Source of the DNA: Acidiflorens sp963841945
Lineage (GTDB): Bacteria; Acidobacteriota; Terriglobia; Terriglobales; Acidobacteriaceae
DNA: 64,000 bases
Assembly (NCBI GenBank): GCA_963841945.1
Contig: CAWJFC010000020.1
Span: forward strand, 33,253 to 97,252
Direction: 5' to 3'
The translations under genes and the position numbers were made by a program. The notes beneath the pieces were generated by a model. It ran no database searches, was not told the DNA's origin, and saw only the letters and a list, made by a program, of their open reading frames with translations. Positions 1 to 8,953 of the stretch are shown here, piece after piece; within the stretch, counting starts at the first letter, position 1; each line of letters begins with the position of its first letter.

Positions 1-397
1 AGCGCACCACCGACCATCCATTCGGATGCGTGAAGGAATCCCACACAAGGTGCGTGCCTACTCCGACGAGAATGGACACGATGATAAGTCCAAAACGCGC
101 GCCTCCTCCAAAGCGAAAGTCACCTGCGTAAGGTTCGAGTCTGAACCTAAGTGCGTCCGGCATCAAGTCAACAAAAGTTCGTTTCACGAATTTGTGAAAA
201 AGCCACAGTGTGATAAGCGCAAGCGGCAGCGTCAGCAGAAACACGCCCGGAAATGAGTGTCCATGGCGGCCTTCTAGCGCCATGCGTAGGAAGTATTCAA
301 AATCAGGCGCCATCGTGCCGACGATTAGAGCAGACCACACAAACCGCGTGCGGCGAAAAGGATAGGCTGCGGCTATATGGGCGGGTGTGAAGGGCAT
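1..397 (-). CDS. DUF4184-like membrane protein (3' end outside window)
   Basis: Reading the minus strand from an ATG at 397 gives 132 residues with no stop before the window edge. The N-terminus MPFTPAHIAAAYPF matches the conserved start of the DUF4184 family, integral membrane proteins of unknown role. Hydrophobic segments lie at about residues 49-70 and 102-118, and a THLVWDSFTHPNGW block gives the spaced His/Asp/His pattern seen in DUF4184 and YdjM/DUF457-like membrane hydrolases. The start lies 20 nt after the stop of the upstream metallopeptidase gene, so the two are probably cotranscribed. The assignment rests on the N-terminal motif and the HxxxDxxxH block; no reaction can be given. 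Confidence 0.75.
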   Translation of the reverse strand, partial: MPFTPAHIAAAYPFRRTRFVWSALIVGTMAPDFEYFLRMALEGRHGHSFPGVFLLTLPLALITLWLFHKFVKRTFVDLMPDALRFRLEPYAGDFRFGGGARFGLIIVSILVGVGTHLVWDSFTHPNGWSVVR

Positions 398-417
398 CAC
401 CGAGTTCTTGGCAAATG

Positions 418-2127
418 TTATTTTACGGTGTTCGGGAACGAGAACACGGGATCGATATCGAGGGGAACATCGGACGCGGAATTGAGAGTTCGCGCCACAT
501 CATCGCGCATCACGCCGTATTTTGCGAACCATTTTTCGGCGCGCTCGCGATCTCCGGTGGCCTCGATCTCAAGCAGTTCTTTGGATAGATCGGCCAAGGC
601 GGCGGGCAGTTTCTCATAATCGATCGCATAGCGGCCTCGGGAATCACGCAGAAGTGCGCTTTGTTCGAGCAGATAATTCAGCTCCATGATCTCGGCCTGT
701 CCGTGCGCCTCGGTGGCGCCGAAGCGAGCGCTGCGGAAAAGGTCGCCGACATAGGAGGCATAGTATCCCTCCAGGTTCTTCTTCGGAAGGACGTTATGAT
801 CCACCAACCAACGCACGGCAAACATCCCGGTTACATCGGCCTTGGCCTCTTCAAGGCCGCTGTGCAGGGGACCAATCGCCTGCGAGATATCGATTTTGCC
901 GGCCGCGGTTCGCGCGAAGGCAGGCCCTAGCCCGTGGCAAATCTCGTGCAGCGCCGTTCCCACCAGGTAGGCATCGCCGGTCACTTTCGCGGCCTGTTCT
1001 GGCTCCATCACTTTGCGAGCCAGCGGCAAAATCACATATTGCACACGTGCATCCATGAAGTTCCGGAAGAAAATTCGCTTACTGCCCGCCTCTTCCAGCA
1101 CTCGCGGATCGTTGGGCAGATTGTCGGCGACGGCCTGGTAACCATGTGTCAGGTCGCCGGCGCGGAACGGTGCATCCATAACCTCCATCGGAGCTTCAAG
1201 TCCGCGCTTTGATGGACGGTCTTCCGCAGAGAGCGGCAGCGCGTCCTGCATCTCGGGCACGTACTGAGCGAGGAGATCGAGCTTCTCACTATCGCGCTCG
1301 TTGCGCACAAGGACGCTAGCGCCATACGAGGTCTTCAAGCCGAGGAGGTCGTCCAGATATGTTTCGTAGGGTGCGAAAATAATGTCGACCTTGGGATTCT
1401 TCAGCTGAAGCCACGCGAGATCGCTGGCGAAATAGTTATCGCTCAGGAGAGCGTCAGCGCGCAATCGGAGAAAACTGGCAAACGCGGAATCACTGCTGAG
1501 AGAGGCCGCCTCGCGCAATGCTCGTGATGCAGGTTCCAGAAGTGTGCGATACGCGATGCGGTAGGGAACCGTTTCCAGTTCGCTGCCATGCCAGCGAACG
1601 ATCGTGAACTGGTTGTAAATGGCCGATTTCTGCTCCGGATGCTTTGCGACATATTGCTCGATTTGCGGACGCGTCAAATTAGGCGGATAGAATGCATGGC
1701 CCGGTGACATTCCGCCGGTTCCCACGAAGGGCTTATTGTCGTGAACGAAATCGAAGCGTGACGCATTGATCCAAAGATAGCGCCGCAATTGAATGTCGCG
1801 CGGATTCCTACTGGCCTCGAGCGACTGATAAAGCGTGAGCGCATCCGGATCGCTCTGCCGCCAATAAATACTCTCAAGGTATCCGCAGGCCTCCACCAGT
1901 TTACGGATCATCCGCTCTTCGCGCACGTTAAGGCCCGTCGCATGAAATGGCATTTGCACGCGTCGAAACTTGGCCACTCGCTGGGCAATATCGGGAACAA
2001 CCTTCAAATTTGCAGCAACGCCGCTTCTAGCCGCGGAGCCGGTCATGACACGATGGTTTCCGTTCTGCGCGGCTGGTGAGATGGAACTGAAAATCGCGAG
2101 GACCACGAGGATACGGCGAATGACCAT
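418..2127 (-). CDS. Secreted M49-like zinc metallopeptidase (dipeptidyl-peptidase III related)
   Basis: The protein has 569 residues from the chosen ATG at 2127, which opens a good signal peptide (MVIRRILVVLAIFSS). A longer reading frame back to 2199 would put unrelated residues before the signal and overlap the divergent HAD gene. Near residue 394 it has HEICHGLGP, followed about 30 residues later by EEAKAD. This pair is the zinc-binding signature of the M49-related domain also found in plant Nudix-3-type proteins; classical DPP III instead has HELLGH and EECRAE. The His and Glu residues would bind and activate a single zinc, cleaving peptides in the periplasm. It is the first gene of a likely two-gene unit with the DUF4184 protein. 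Confidence 0.75.
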   Translation of the reverse strand: MVIRRILVVLAIFSSISPAAQNGNHRVMTGSAARSGVAANLKVVPDIAQRVAKFRRVQMPFHATGLNVREERMIRKLVEACGYLESIYWRQSDPDALTLYQSLEASRNPRDIQLRRYLWINASRFDFVHDNKPFVGTGGMSPGHAFYPPNLTRPQIEQYVAKHPEQKSAIYNQFTIVRWHGSELETVPYRIAYRTLLEPASRALREAASLSSDSAFASFLRLRADALLSDNYFASDLAWLQLKNPKVDIIFAPYETYLDDLLGLKTSYGASVLVRNERDSEKLDLLAQYVPEMQDALPLSAEDRPSKRGLEAPMEVMDAPFRAGDLTHGYQAVADNLPNDPRVLEEAGSKRIFFRNFMDARVQYVILPLARKVMEPEQAAKVTGDAYLVGTALHEICHGLGPAFARTAAGKIDISQAIGPLHSGLEEAKADVTGMFAVRWLVDHNVLPKKNLEGYYASYVGDLFRSARFGATEAHGQAEIMELNYLLEQSALLRDSRGRYAIDYEKLPAALADLSKELLEIEATGDRERAEKWFAKYGVMRDDVARTLNSASDVPLDIDPVFSFPNTVK

Positions 2128-2176
2128 TGCGTGCTCAATCCTACCAAAGCCGGTGCAACGCGCCGCAGACGGTATC

Positions 2177-2890
2177 ATGGTAGTTATGTTGGATGGCAAT
2201 GACCCTCAGACACTACTGATCGACGCTGATGACACGCTCTGGGAGAACAATATCTATTTTGAGCGTGCGATTGCGAAGTTCATATCGTTCCTCGATCACC
2301 GTGAGTATACGCCCGAGCAAGTGAGGTTAGTGCTAAACGACGTGGAGCGCGACTCGATTCTGAAGCACGGCTACGGGCTGCACAGCTTTGCCCATTCGCT
2401 GGTGGCGACATTTGAGAAACTTTCCGTTGAGCCGGTGACTTCCGCGCTGCATGAACAGATTCACAGCTTCGCGCACCAGATCGCGGAGCACCCGGTCGAA
2501 ATCATCGACGCCGTCCCGGAGACGCTCGATTATTTGAGCCACCGGCATCATCTGATTCTCATGACTAAAGGGCATCCGACCGAGCAAGCCGGGAAGATTG
2601 AGCGCTCAGGGTTAAAAGAATATTTTGCGGCCGTCGAGATTGTTGCCGAGAAGGACGAGGCCACGTATCGGTCAGTCATCGCAAAATATGGCCTCGAGCG
2701 GGATGTGACATGGATGGTCGGGAATAGCCCGAAATCTGATATCAATCCGGCGCTCGCCGCGGGCTTGCATGCCGTATTCGTGCCTCACGACAACACGTGG
2801 ATTCTCGAGCACGAGGAATTGGCCAGCGCCCCGGCTTCTCAGCAGTTGCTGGTGGTCGACCGATTTAGAGATCTTAGAGATCATTTCTAG
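2177..2890 (+). CDS. HAD-family hydrolase
   Basis: This is a 237-residue soluble HAD phosphatase-like enzyme. All four HAD motifs are visible: LLIDADDTLW near residue 12 (nucleophile Asp and acid/base Asp), LILMTKG (motif II Thr), a Lys around EKDEATY (motif III) and MVGNSPKSDI (motif IV). The open frame extends upstream to 1970, but only from the ATG at 2177 does it align with the family, with a second ATG at 2186 possible. It is transcribed divergently from the M49-like gene with about 50 nt between starts. Substrate is unknown; phosphoglycolate or nucleotide monophosphates are typical for this subclass. A strong hairpin follows the stop. Confidence 0.85.
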   Translation: MVVMLDGNDPQTLLIDADDTLWENNIYFERAIAKFISFLDHREYTPEQVRLVLNDVERDSILKHGYGLHSFAHSLVATFEKLSVEPVTSALHEQIHSFAHQIAEHPVEIIDAVPETLDYLSHRHHLILMTKGHPTEQAGKIERSGLKEYFAAVEIVAEKDEATYRSVIAKYGLERDVTWMVGNSPKSDINPALAAGLHAVFVPHDNTWILEHEELASAPASQQLLVVDRFRDLRDHF

Positions 2891-2913
2891 TCCGCACTTA
2901 CGTGAATCAAAAA

Positions 2914-2951
2914 TGCCCGTGTATTTCATGACTGTATGAAATACACGGGCA
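2914..2951. terminator. Bidirectional intrinsic terminator
   Basis: A perfect 15-bp stem (2914-2928 paired with 2937-2951) closes an 8-nt loop. T-rich tracts follow on both strands (ACTTTTTC on plus; five Ts before GATT on minus). It lies between the convergent HAD and kelch genes and can end both transcripts. Confidence 0.9.
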
Positions 2952-2982
2952 CATTACTTTTTCAGGTTAGTTCTTACGCTAC

Positions 2983-4464
2983 TTACTGCACAGTGATATT
3001 GAATGGAGCTGACGGAATGCCATTCGCTACGACGGCCAAGGTGCTCGGTCCGGTTTCCGTTGCGCTGGAGACATCGAAGTTCGTCGAAACGGTCTCTGAA
3101 CCCGTGGCAACTCCCATGGTGCTGTGGCCGTGCGTCTTCGCATAGAAAACGTGACCTGTGCTGTTGTTCGTGATCCGAACCAGCGGGTAGTTAGTTGCTG
3201 TTTGGTATTCATCGCCGAACGCGTTTGCCTGCGATAACCCATTGAACTGGGTACCGGAGATTGAATAAGTCGAGCCAGGAGTTACTGTTGTAGGACAGCT
3301 CGTGATCGTCGGTTGCCACGAGGTTTGATAAGTGCCAGGGCCGTTGTAGACCTCGACTCCAGCTACGAGGATTTGACCGGTTGGCAAAACCATCAAAGAT
3401 CCGGGAACATCATTGGTAGGAGTCAAGTTAGTGCCATTCCAGAGATAGCCTATTCCGCTGTCGCCTTCGACAAGTTCCTCGCCGTTTGGCAAGAGGACGG
3501 CGAAGGAATCGCCGGCGTTGTCGGCGTTGGGGAAATCGGGTCCAACGGTCCACCCGCCTTGGAGGCTGTTGTAGTAGGCGGTATGTCCGGCGCCGTTACC
3601 CGTGCTGGTGTAGGAGCCGGCGACAAACACATTGCCATTCGGTAGAAGGATTTGTGGGCCAATCTCTCCAGGCGGGTAGTAGCAGAGCTTGCCGCCTGGT
3701 CCATAGCTGATGCAGCCAAACGGTGAGGGCGAGTGTAGGTCGACGATCGTGCTGCCGGCGGTAGTCCATTCTTTTGCCGTAGTCGAATAGATTTCAGAGT
3801 TTGGAGCGGCCTTCACGTCGGCGGTAAGGATGGTGCCGTTCGCAAGTAAAGTCCAACCCTCCTCGGCGTCAAAATCTTTCTTGCCCTTAGCGCTTATGGA
3901 GGTCCACTTCGCCTTGGCTGGATTATATTCCCGAAGTTGCTTGGTGAGTTTGTTGCCAACGAGGAAATATCCGTTTGGCAATATCGTCGCTGGCGAGTCG
4001 CCGATATAAAGCCAGTTCTTTGGCGGCGGGAGGTTTGTCCAGGTATTCGCGGCCGGGTCGTAGATCGCGCCCAGGTTGGTCAGCGTGAAGTTTCCAAAGT
4101 TGTACTCGCCGCCCGTGATAAGCAAGCGGCCATCGGCCAGTACCGCGGACGCAAAAGCTTCCGGGGAATATCCCGAAGGGAGGCTGGCAACCTGGCTCCA
4201 AGTGCCATTGACATAACTGCCAGTGTTGTCAGGGGTAAGCTTCCACCAATCGGAATCGCCATAGCCCTGAGCGAGGACGGTGCCGTCAGTCAACTGGAAG
4301 GTCAACTGGGCGCCGTCGGGCGGCTGATGCTTGAGGGTTTGCACGGACTGTGCGGAAGCGCTGCAAATCAGCAAAGCAAGTACGGCGATCAGGCTCAATA
4401 CCTGTAGGGAACGGCCAAATGCATTAGGCACACTAATATCCTCTTGTTCTGAAGTTTGGATCAT
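2983..4464 (-). CDS. Secreted kelch-repeat beta-propeller protein
   Basis: The protein has 493 residues. A signal peptide (LSLIAVLALLICSASAQ) is followed by repeated blade motifs such as LADGRLLITGGEY, LPNGYFLVG and LPNGNVFVAGS, typical of a kelch/galactose-oxidase-like propeller. A C-terminal Ig-like region of about 110 residues (GSTYSISGTQFNGL, THGHSTMGVATGSE) resembles the DUF1929 domain at the end of galactose-oxidase-like proteins. The copper-radical Tyr/Cys pair of true oxidases was not recognised, so catalysis is unproven. The start at 4464 is preferred because GGGAGG lies about 7 nt upstream; a GTG at 4470 is the alternative. The gene stands alone, reading into the bidirectional terminator. 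Confidence 0.75.
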   Translation of the reverse strand: MIQTSEQEDISVPNAFGRSLQVLSLIAVLALLICSASAQSVQTLKHQPPDGAQLTFQLTDGTVLAQGYGDSDWWKLTPDNTGSYVNGTWSQVASLPSGYSPEAFASAVLADGRLLITGGEYNFGNFTLTNLGAIYDPAANTWTNLPPPKNWLYIGDSPATILPNGYFLVGNKLTKQLREYNPAKAKWTSISAKGKKDFDAEEGWTLLANGTILTADVKAAPNSEIYSTTAKEWTTAGSTIVDLHSPSPFGCISYGPGGKLCYYPPGEIGPQILLPNGNVFVAGSYTSTGNGAGHTAYYNSLQGGWTVGPDFPNADNAGDSFAVLLPNGEELVEGDSGIGYLWNGTNLTPTNDVPGSLMVLPTGQILVAGVEVYNGPGTYQTSWQPTITSCPTTVTPGSTYSISGTQFNGLSQANAFGDEYQTATNYPLVRITNNSTGHVFYAKTHGHSTMGVATGSETVSTNFDVSSATETGPSTLAVVANGIPSAPFNITVQ

Positions 4465-4701
4465 CCTCACCCTCCCTGGGGACTACCGCTTGCGCGCAGA
4501 GCGCGGGGGTGATCATGCTATCAGAGTTCTCCCGGGATGGGTAGAAAACGCGCGTAGATGCTTCAGATAATGTCACCCGCGAGAGGCCCGCCCCTCGCTC
4601 TGGACCACGTGGGGGCCCGGTTTCGGATTGCCAGCCTCGCGCCTGCGGCAAGAATTCGGAACAAAATGTGCAAGAAATTGCGTTCCCACTCTTTTGGGCG
4701 A

Positions 4702-4730
4702 TTGAATTGCTTCTAATAACGGGGTATAAA
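4702..4730 (+). promoter_or_regulatory. Sigma-70 type promoter for the PQQ-propeller gene
   Basis: TTGAAT (4702-4707) and TATAAA (4725-4730) are separated by exactly 17 nt and lie about 110 nt before the start codon, in the divergent spacer between the kelch and propeller genes. Confidence 0.6.
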
Positions 4731-4839
4731 GCCAGTAGAATCCACAGTATCAATTTCTTCCAGGTTCGGCTGCACGGTTCCAGACGTGCATTTTCCCAAG
4801 GGTAAGCACAGGAAAAGACTGAAGTGGAGGTATGCGGGA

Positions 4840-7437
4840 ATGCAGATCCATTCTCCCCGGGTAGTGAGTACAGCCCTAAGCCAAACGAGCCGTAAGGCCA
4901 GCCGCATTGGCAAAGCCGCTAGCGTATCAGTGCTGTTACTGCTGTGGGCGATCGTGGTGATGCGTCCCGCATTCGGACAAGCGACGCTGCTTACGAGCCG
5001 GGGCGGTAGCGCGCGCACGGCCTCAGATACCAATGAAACTCTGCTTACGCCGCAGAATGTGAACAAAAGTAATTTCGGGCACTTGTTTAGCGCGCCCGTG
5101 GATTATCAGGTGTTGGCGCAGCCTTTGTATGTGCCGAACGTGACCATCAACGCGGGCGCGTATGCGGGCACGGTGCATAACGTGGTCTATGTTGTGACGC
5201 AGATGGATTCCGCCTACGCGTTCGACGCCGACACCGGAACGCAGCTTTGGTATACAAGCGAGGTGATGCCGGGCGGAACTCCGGCGAGCGGGCAGTATCT
5301 GCCTTGCGGAAAGACGGGTGGGTTCACCTACGAAGGCATTATCGGGACGCCGACGATCGACCTGAGCGCGGGACCCGGGACCATGTACCTGGTGGCGAAA
5401 AGCGTTTTCAATGGCACCGTCTATCACTTCCTGCACGCGGTCGACATCACAACCGGCCTCGATCTGGTTGCGCCGGTACAGCTGACCGCCAGCAGTATCA
5501 GCATCAAAGGGACGAAGACCATATTCAACAGCCTGCACCAGAAAAATCGTCCAGGGCTGTTGCTGTTGAACGGCGTGCTCTACCTGGGTTTCGGCTCCAA
5601 CGGATGCAATGACAGCAATACGGGCTGGGTCCTTGCTTACGACGCGACGCCGAGCGACCAGACCTACCTGCAACAACTGGGAGCGTTCAACACATCTCCC
5701 GATATTGGACTGACCTCGATCTGGCAGACCGGAAGCGGACTGGCTGCCGATGAGGCGGGGAACCTTTTCGTGGCCACGGCGGAGAGCACCAATTACGATG
5801 TCCCGAACGGCGGGCAGAGTTATTCCGACAGCGTCTTGAAGCTGACCCCTCCACCGTGGTCGCCGCAGGACCAGAGCGGGTCAAATCCGCAGCCGAACCA
5901 GTATTTCACTCCGGCGACGGTTGCTTACCTGAACAGTCACGATCTGGATGTGAGTTCGGTTGGGCCAATCATTCTGCCCGACCAGAGTCCAGCGCCCGCA
6001 TCCTGTTCTCAGGACCCATGCCACATGGTGATCGCGAGTGGCAAGAGCAAGGAAGTGTATGTGCTGGACCGCGACAACATGGGAGGATACTGGTCGAATC
6101 CGGGATGCATGCCGCCGCAGGTTTGCGATCCCCAGATTCTGCAGGAGTTCCTGCTCACGGGCGGGACCGGAGAGTTGATGGCGTCTCCGGCCTACTGGAA
6201 CGGGACAGTGTACTTTGCGCCAGATGGCGCTCCAATCCAGGCGTTCCAGGTCACGAGCGGAACGCCGCCCGTGGTGCCTCTGGTGCAGACGACTCAAAAG
6301 TATGTGGGAGCCCATGCGCCATCGGTCTCCTCGAATGGAAACACGAATGGAATTTTGTGGGTTCTGAGCGGTAACAATCTGGATGCGCTCGATGCAGTTT
6401 CGCTGGATTTGCTCTATAGCTCTAGCCAATCGGGCACGCGCGATAAGTTTCCGCCAGTGGCGCATTTTGCCACGCAGACCGTGGCCAATGGAAAAGTCTA
6501 CGTGGCCACACAGAGTTCGCTGGAGGTGTTTGGGCTATTCCACATCATGAGTGTGGTGGGAGGCAACAACCAGACAGCTCAAGTGCTGAATCCGCTGCCG
6601 CAACCGCTGCAGATCGTCACGAGCGATCCGTATACCGGCCAGCCGATTTCCGGTGTGACCGTGACGTTCAGCGACGGTGGTAAAGGCGGGGTGTTCAATC
6701 CGCCGACCCAGGTGACGGATGTGAACGGCCAGGCGTGCACGACTTATACGTTTCCGAAGAAGTCAGGCCCTTATACGCTGACAGCTTCGGCAGCTAACTT
6801 CGGCACCGCCACTGCGAGCGAAACGGCAACCGCGGCCCCGGCACAGACGCTGGTTTCTTATTCCGGAGCGAGGCAGACGGGTCCAGCCGGAACGGTACTG
6901 CCGACGCATCTAACAGTACAAGCAAGAGATGCCTACAACAATCCCGTGCCGGGCGTTAGCGTAAGCTTCTCGTCCAATGCGGGTGGCACGTTGACGCCAC
7001 CGTCGAACACCACGAATAACAGCGGGCTGGCTGCGTCCAGTTTCCAATTGCCCACCAACGTGAGCAAAATTACGGTGACGGCGACGTCTCCAGGGTTGAA
7101 GAGTGCGACCTTCGTCGAATTCTCGGTCGCAGGACCAGCGGCGTCGATTGCAGTGACGGATGGAAACAACCAGACGGCGCCGGCAGGAACTACGCTGCCC
7201 GATCCTCTGACGGTGACTGTGACTGATCAGTATGGGAATCCCGTGTCGGGAGCATCGGTGACTTTTAACGATGGCGGCGCAGGGGGGACATTCCTGGGCG
7301 CGAATCCTGGGACAACCGGCAGCAACGGCACATTCAACCAGACTTATATGCTTCCTCCGGTTGCGGGCATGGTGACGATTACGGCAACGGTCCCGGGAGT
7401 GACAACACCGGCCGTATTCACAGAGACTGCGGACTAG
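4840..7437 (+). CDS. Secreted PQQ-like beta-propeller protein with three Ig-like (Big_1) repeats
   Basis: This 865-residue protein starts at the ATG with GGAGG 9 nt upstream; an ATG at 4786 would add 18 residues without a better ribosome site. A signal peptide ends near FGQA. Residues about 50-560 form a WD/PQQ-like propeller, with repeated AYDATPS, ALDAVSLDLLYSS and HAVDITTGL blade motifs. Residues about 565-865 hold three tandem repeats of some 95-100 residues, each with a DPYTGQPISGVTVTF or DQYGNPVSGASVTF type core. That core is the signature of the bacterial Ig-like (invasin/intimin Big_1) fold. The likely role is surface display or binding, with no catalytic motif seen. The gene is monocistronic with its own promoter. 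Confidence 0.8.
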   Translation: MQIHSPRVVSTALSQTSRKASRIGKAASVSVLLLLWAIVVMRPAFGQATLLTSRGGSARTASDTNETLLTPQNVNKSNFGHLFSAPVDYQVLAQPLYVPNVTINAGAYAGTVHNVVYVVTQMDSAYAFDADTGTQLWYTSEVMPGGTPASGQYLPCGKTGGFTYEGIIGTPTIDLSAGPGTMYLVAKSVFNGTVYHFLHAVDITTGLDLVAPVQLTASSISIKGTKTIFNSLHQKNRPGLLLLNGVLYLGFGSNGCNDSNTGWVLAYDATPSDQTYLQQLGAFNTSPDIGLTSIWQTGSGLAADEAGNLFVATAESTNYDVPNGGQSYSDSVLKLTPPPWSPQDQSGSNPQPNQYFTPATVAYLNSHDLDVSSVGPIILPDQSPAPASCSQDPCHMVIASGKSKEVYVLDRDNMGGYWSNPGCMPPQVCDPQILQEFLLTGGTGELMASPAYWNGTVYFAPDGAPIQAFQVTSGTPPVVPLVQTTQKYVGAHAPSVSSNGNTNGILWVLSGNNLDALDAVSLDLLYSSSQSGTRDKFPPVAHFATQTVANGKVYVATQSSLEVFGLFHIMSVVGGNNQTAQVLNPLPQPLQIVTSDPYTGQPISGVTVTFSDGGKGGVFNPPTQVTDVNGQACTTYTFPKKSGPYTLTASAANFGTATASETATAAPAQTLVSYSGARQTGPAGTVLPTHLTVQARDAYNNPVPGVSVSFSSNAGGTLTPPSNTTNNSGLAASSFQLPTNVSKITVTATSPGLKSATFVEFSVAGPAASIAVTDGNNQTAPAGTTLPDPLTVTVTDQYGNPVSGASVTFNDGGAGGTFLGANPGTTGSNGTFNQTYMLPPVAGMVTITATVPGVTTPAVFTETAD

Positions 7438-7866
7438 TAAAGCGCTCGAGAATCGAGTTCAGGCCCTCGGCTGCAAGCTCTTAGCGGCAAGTGCTGAGGA
7501 TAGGCGGCTACCGGCCATGGGCAACCCGCCGCGTCGGCCTCTTGGAGTCGTGGGTTTGGCGCTAATTAGTCGTCCATCCAACCGTTGGTTACCATCGTGT
7601 TACCTACCCGGTTCGAGCCATAGCTCGTTTTCTGCGTGCGCAATAAAATACTCATGCGCGGCTTCCCAGGAAAGCCACTGCAGCCAGCGAAGAACCGGGC
7701 TTTGTTCAGATTTGGGAACGCCCCGGGCCATTCGTGCGGAGTTTTCGGTTAGATGGCACGCAGGATTGTAGTAGGATCATCAGTTCACTCCATCGACTGA
7801 CTGACTTCCCGACCTGTAGAGTGGCCCGCTTTGAGGGGGAGGATTTCGCCTCTTCGAAGGGGTGCC
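7438..7866. other. Intergenic region, no recognised gene
   Basis: The 429 bases between the propeller gene and the PEP-CTERM gene contain only short open frames of Ser/Arg-rich composition without ribosome sites or family resemblance. No convincing RNA, repeat or terminator was seen. Confidence 0.5.
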
Positions 7867-8802
7867 ATGGGCCAAGATGCGCAGGAGCACTTTTTGAAAG
7901 ACCGTGCGATCGGTAACGCGCCCCGCAAGAAACGAACCTGGTACCGACGTCGCCTGAGGAGGCGGCGCCTGGCGGCATTGGCGATTCCGGTGTTGCTCAT
8001 AGGCGGCGTTTGCGCGCTGCATTTCGTTCGAGTCCTTTCGCAACCGAACCACAGCGCCTATGGCGTCTCGGATTTGCGCGCGGCGCGCAGCTTCCTCAAC
8101 CAGCAGTTGGGCCTCGGCCCGGCCTTCATGACCAGGCATCCCCGCTACGTGGCGCGCGTACAGGGTGTCTATCCTTATTCTGTAGTGCCGGGCGGCATCA
8201 GGAATGTGGTCGCGCTGCGGGACGCAGCGGCCCATGACCGCGCAGTGGCGCGACATTTTTCCCAGTTTGACTTTAAGAATGCACGGCTCGAGCGCTTGGG
8301 GGCGCCCCGCGACGTGTATGTCTCCTACCGGATTCGCGACACGATTTTCTGGACACGGAAGAGGGTTCACCTGCCGGCGGGCGAACTGCTTTTGACCGAT
8401 GGGAAAATCGCTGCGCGTGCCAAGTGCGGAAACCAGATTTCCGACGCAGCCAAGCCAGAAGTTTCCGACGAAGAGCCCGCCGAGGACGTGATGGATCAGC
8501 CGGTGGCGATGGAAGAGCCGCTGGCCGCTCCGCCGTTCCCGTTACGGCCGAGCCTGGTGCAGCCGGATCTGCCGATCGGTGCGCCCATTGCCGACGGATG
8601 GTCGGGCGGCTTCAGTTTTCCTTATGCGCCTATTGCGGGTCCACCGATAGGCTTGTGTCTAAAGAAAGATGGATCGATCGACAAACACTGCCACCAGAAG
8701 CCTAAGGGGCCGCCTGTCCCGGAGCCGGGGACGATGCCGCTCCTGGGGTCGGGGCTGGCGCTAGTTTTGTGGCGATACCGCGTGCGGCGGGCGACCTCGT
8801 AA
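7867..8802 (+). CDS. Membrane-anchored protein with a PEP-CTERM sorting tail
   Basis: The protein has 311 residues and no recognised enzyme domain. An Arg-rich stretch (YRRRLRRRRLAAL, residues about 27-39) precedes one transmembrane segment (AALAIPVLLIGGVCALHFV), giving an N-in signal anchor. The last 30 residues read VPEPGTMPLLGSGLALVLW followed by RYRVRR. That is the tripartite PEP-CTERM signal: the PEP motif, a hydrophobic helix and a basic tail, normally cut by an exosortase during export. No exosortase gene is in the window. The middle is Pro-rich (EEPLAAPPFPLRPSL). The ATG at 7867 was chosen over one at 7831 because the latter only adds translated leader sequence. Confidence 0.65.
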   Translation: MGQDAQEHFLKDRAIGNAPRKKRTWYRRRLRRRRLAALAIPVLLIGGVCALHFVRVLSQPNHSAYGVSDLRAARSFLNQQLGLGPAFMTRHPRYVARVQGVYPYSVVPGGIRNVVALRDAAAHDRAVARHFSQFDFKNARLERLGAPRDVYVSYRIRDTIFWTRKRVHLPAGELLLTDGKIAARAKCGNQISDAAKPEVSDEEPAEDVMDQPVAMEEPLAAPPFPLRPSLVQPDLPIGAPIADGWSGGFSFPYAPIAGPPIGLCLKKDGSIDKHCHQKPKGPPVPEPGTMPLLGSGLALVLWRYRVRRATS

Positions 8803-8953
8803 CAAAGCGCGGGCGAATCCGCCCCTGTGCGCGACTTCTCACCTAAAGGCGGACCGTCAGGGCGTATCTCAACTGCAATGGTCCAACGACTTCCGGGTAA
8901 TTCTGGCCTACGACCAACTGCTAAACTTTAGGCAGAGTCACCTGTAAACATCG

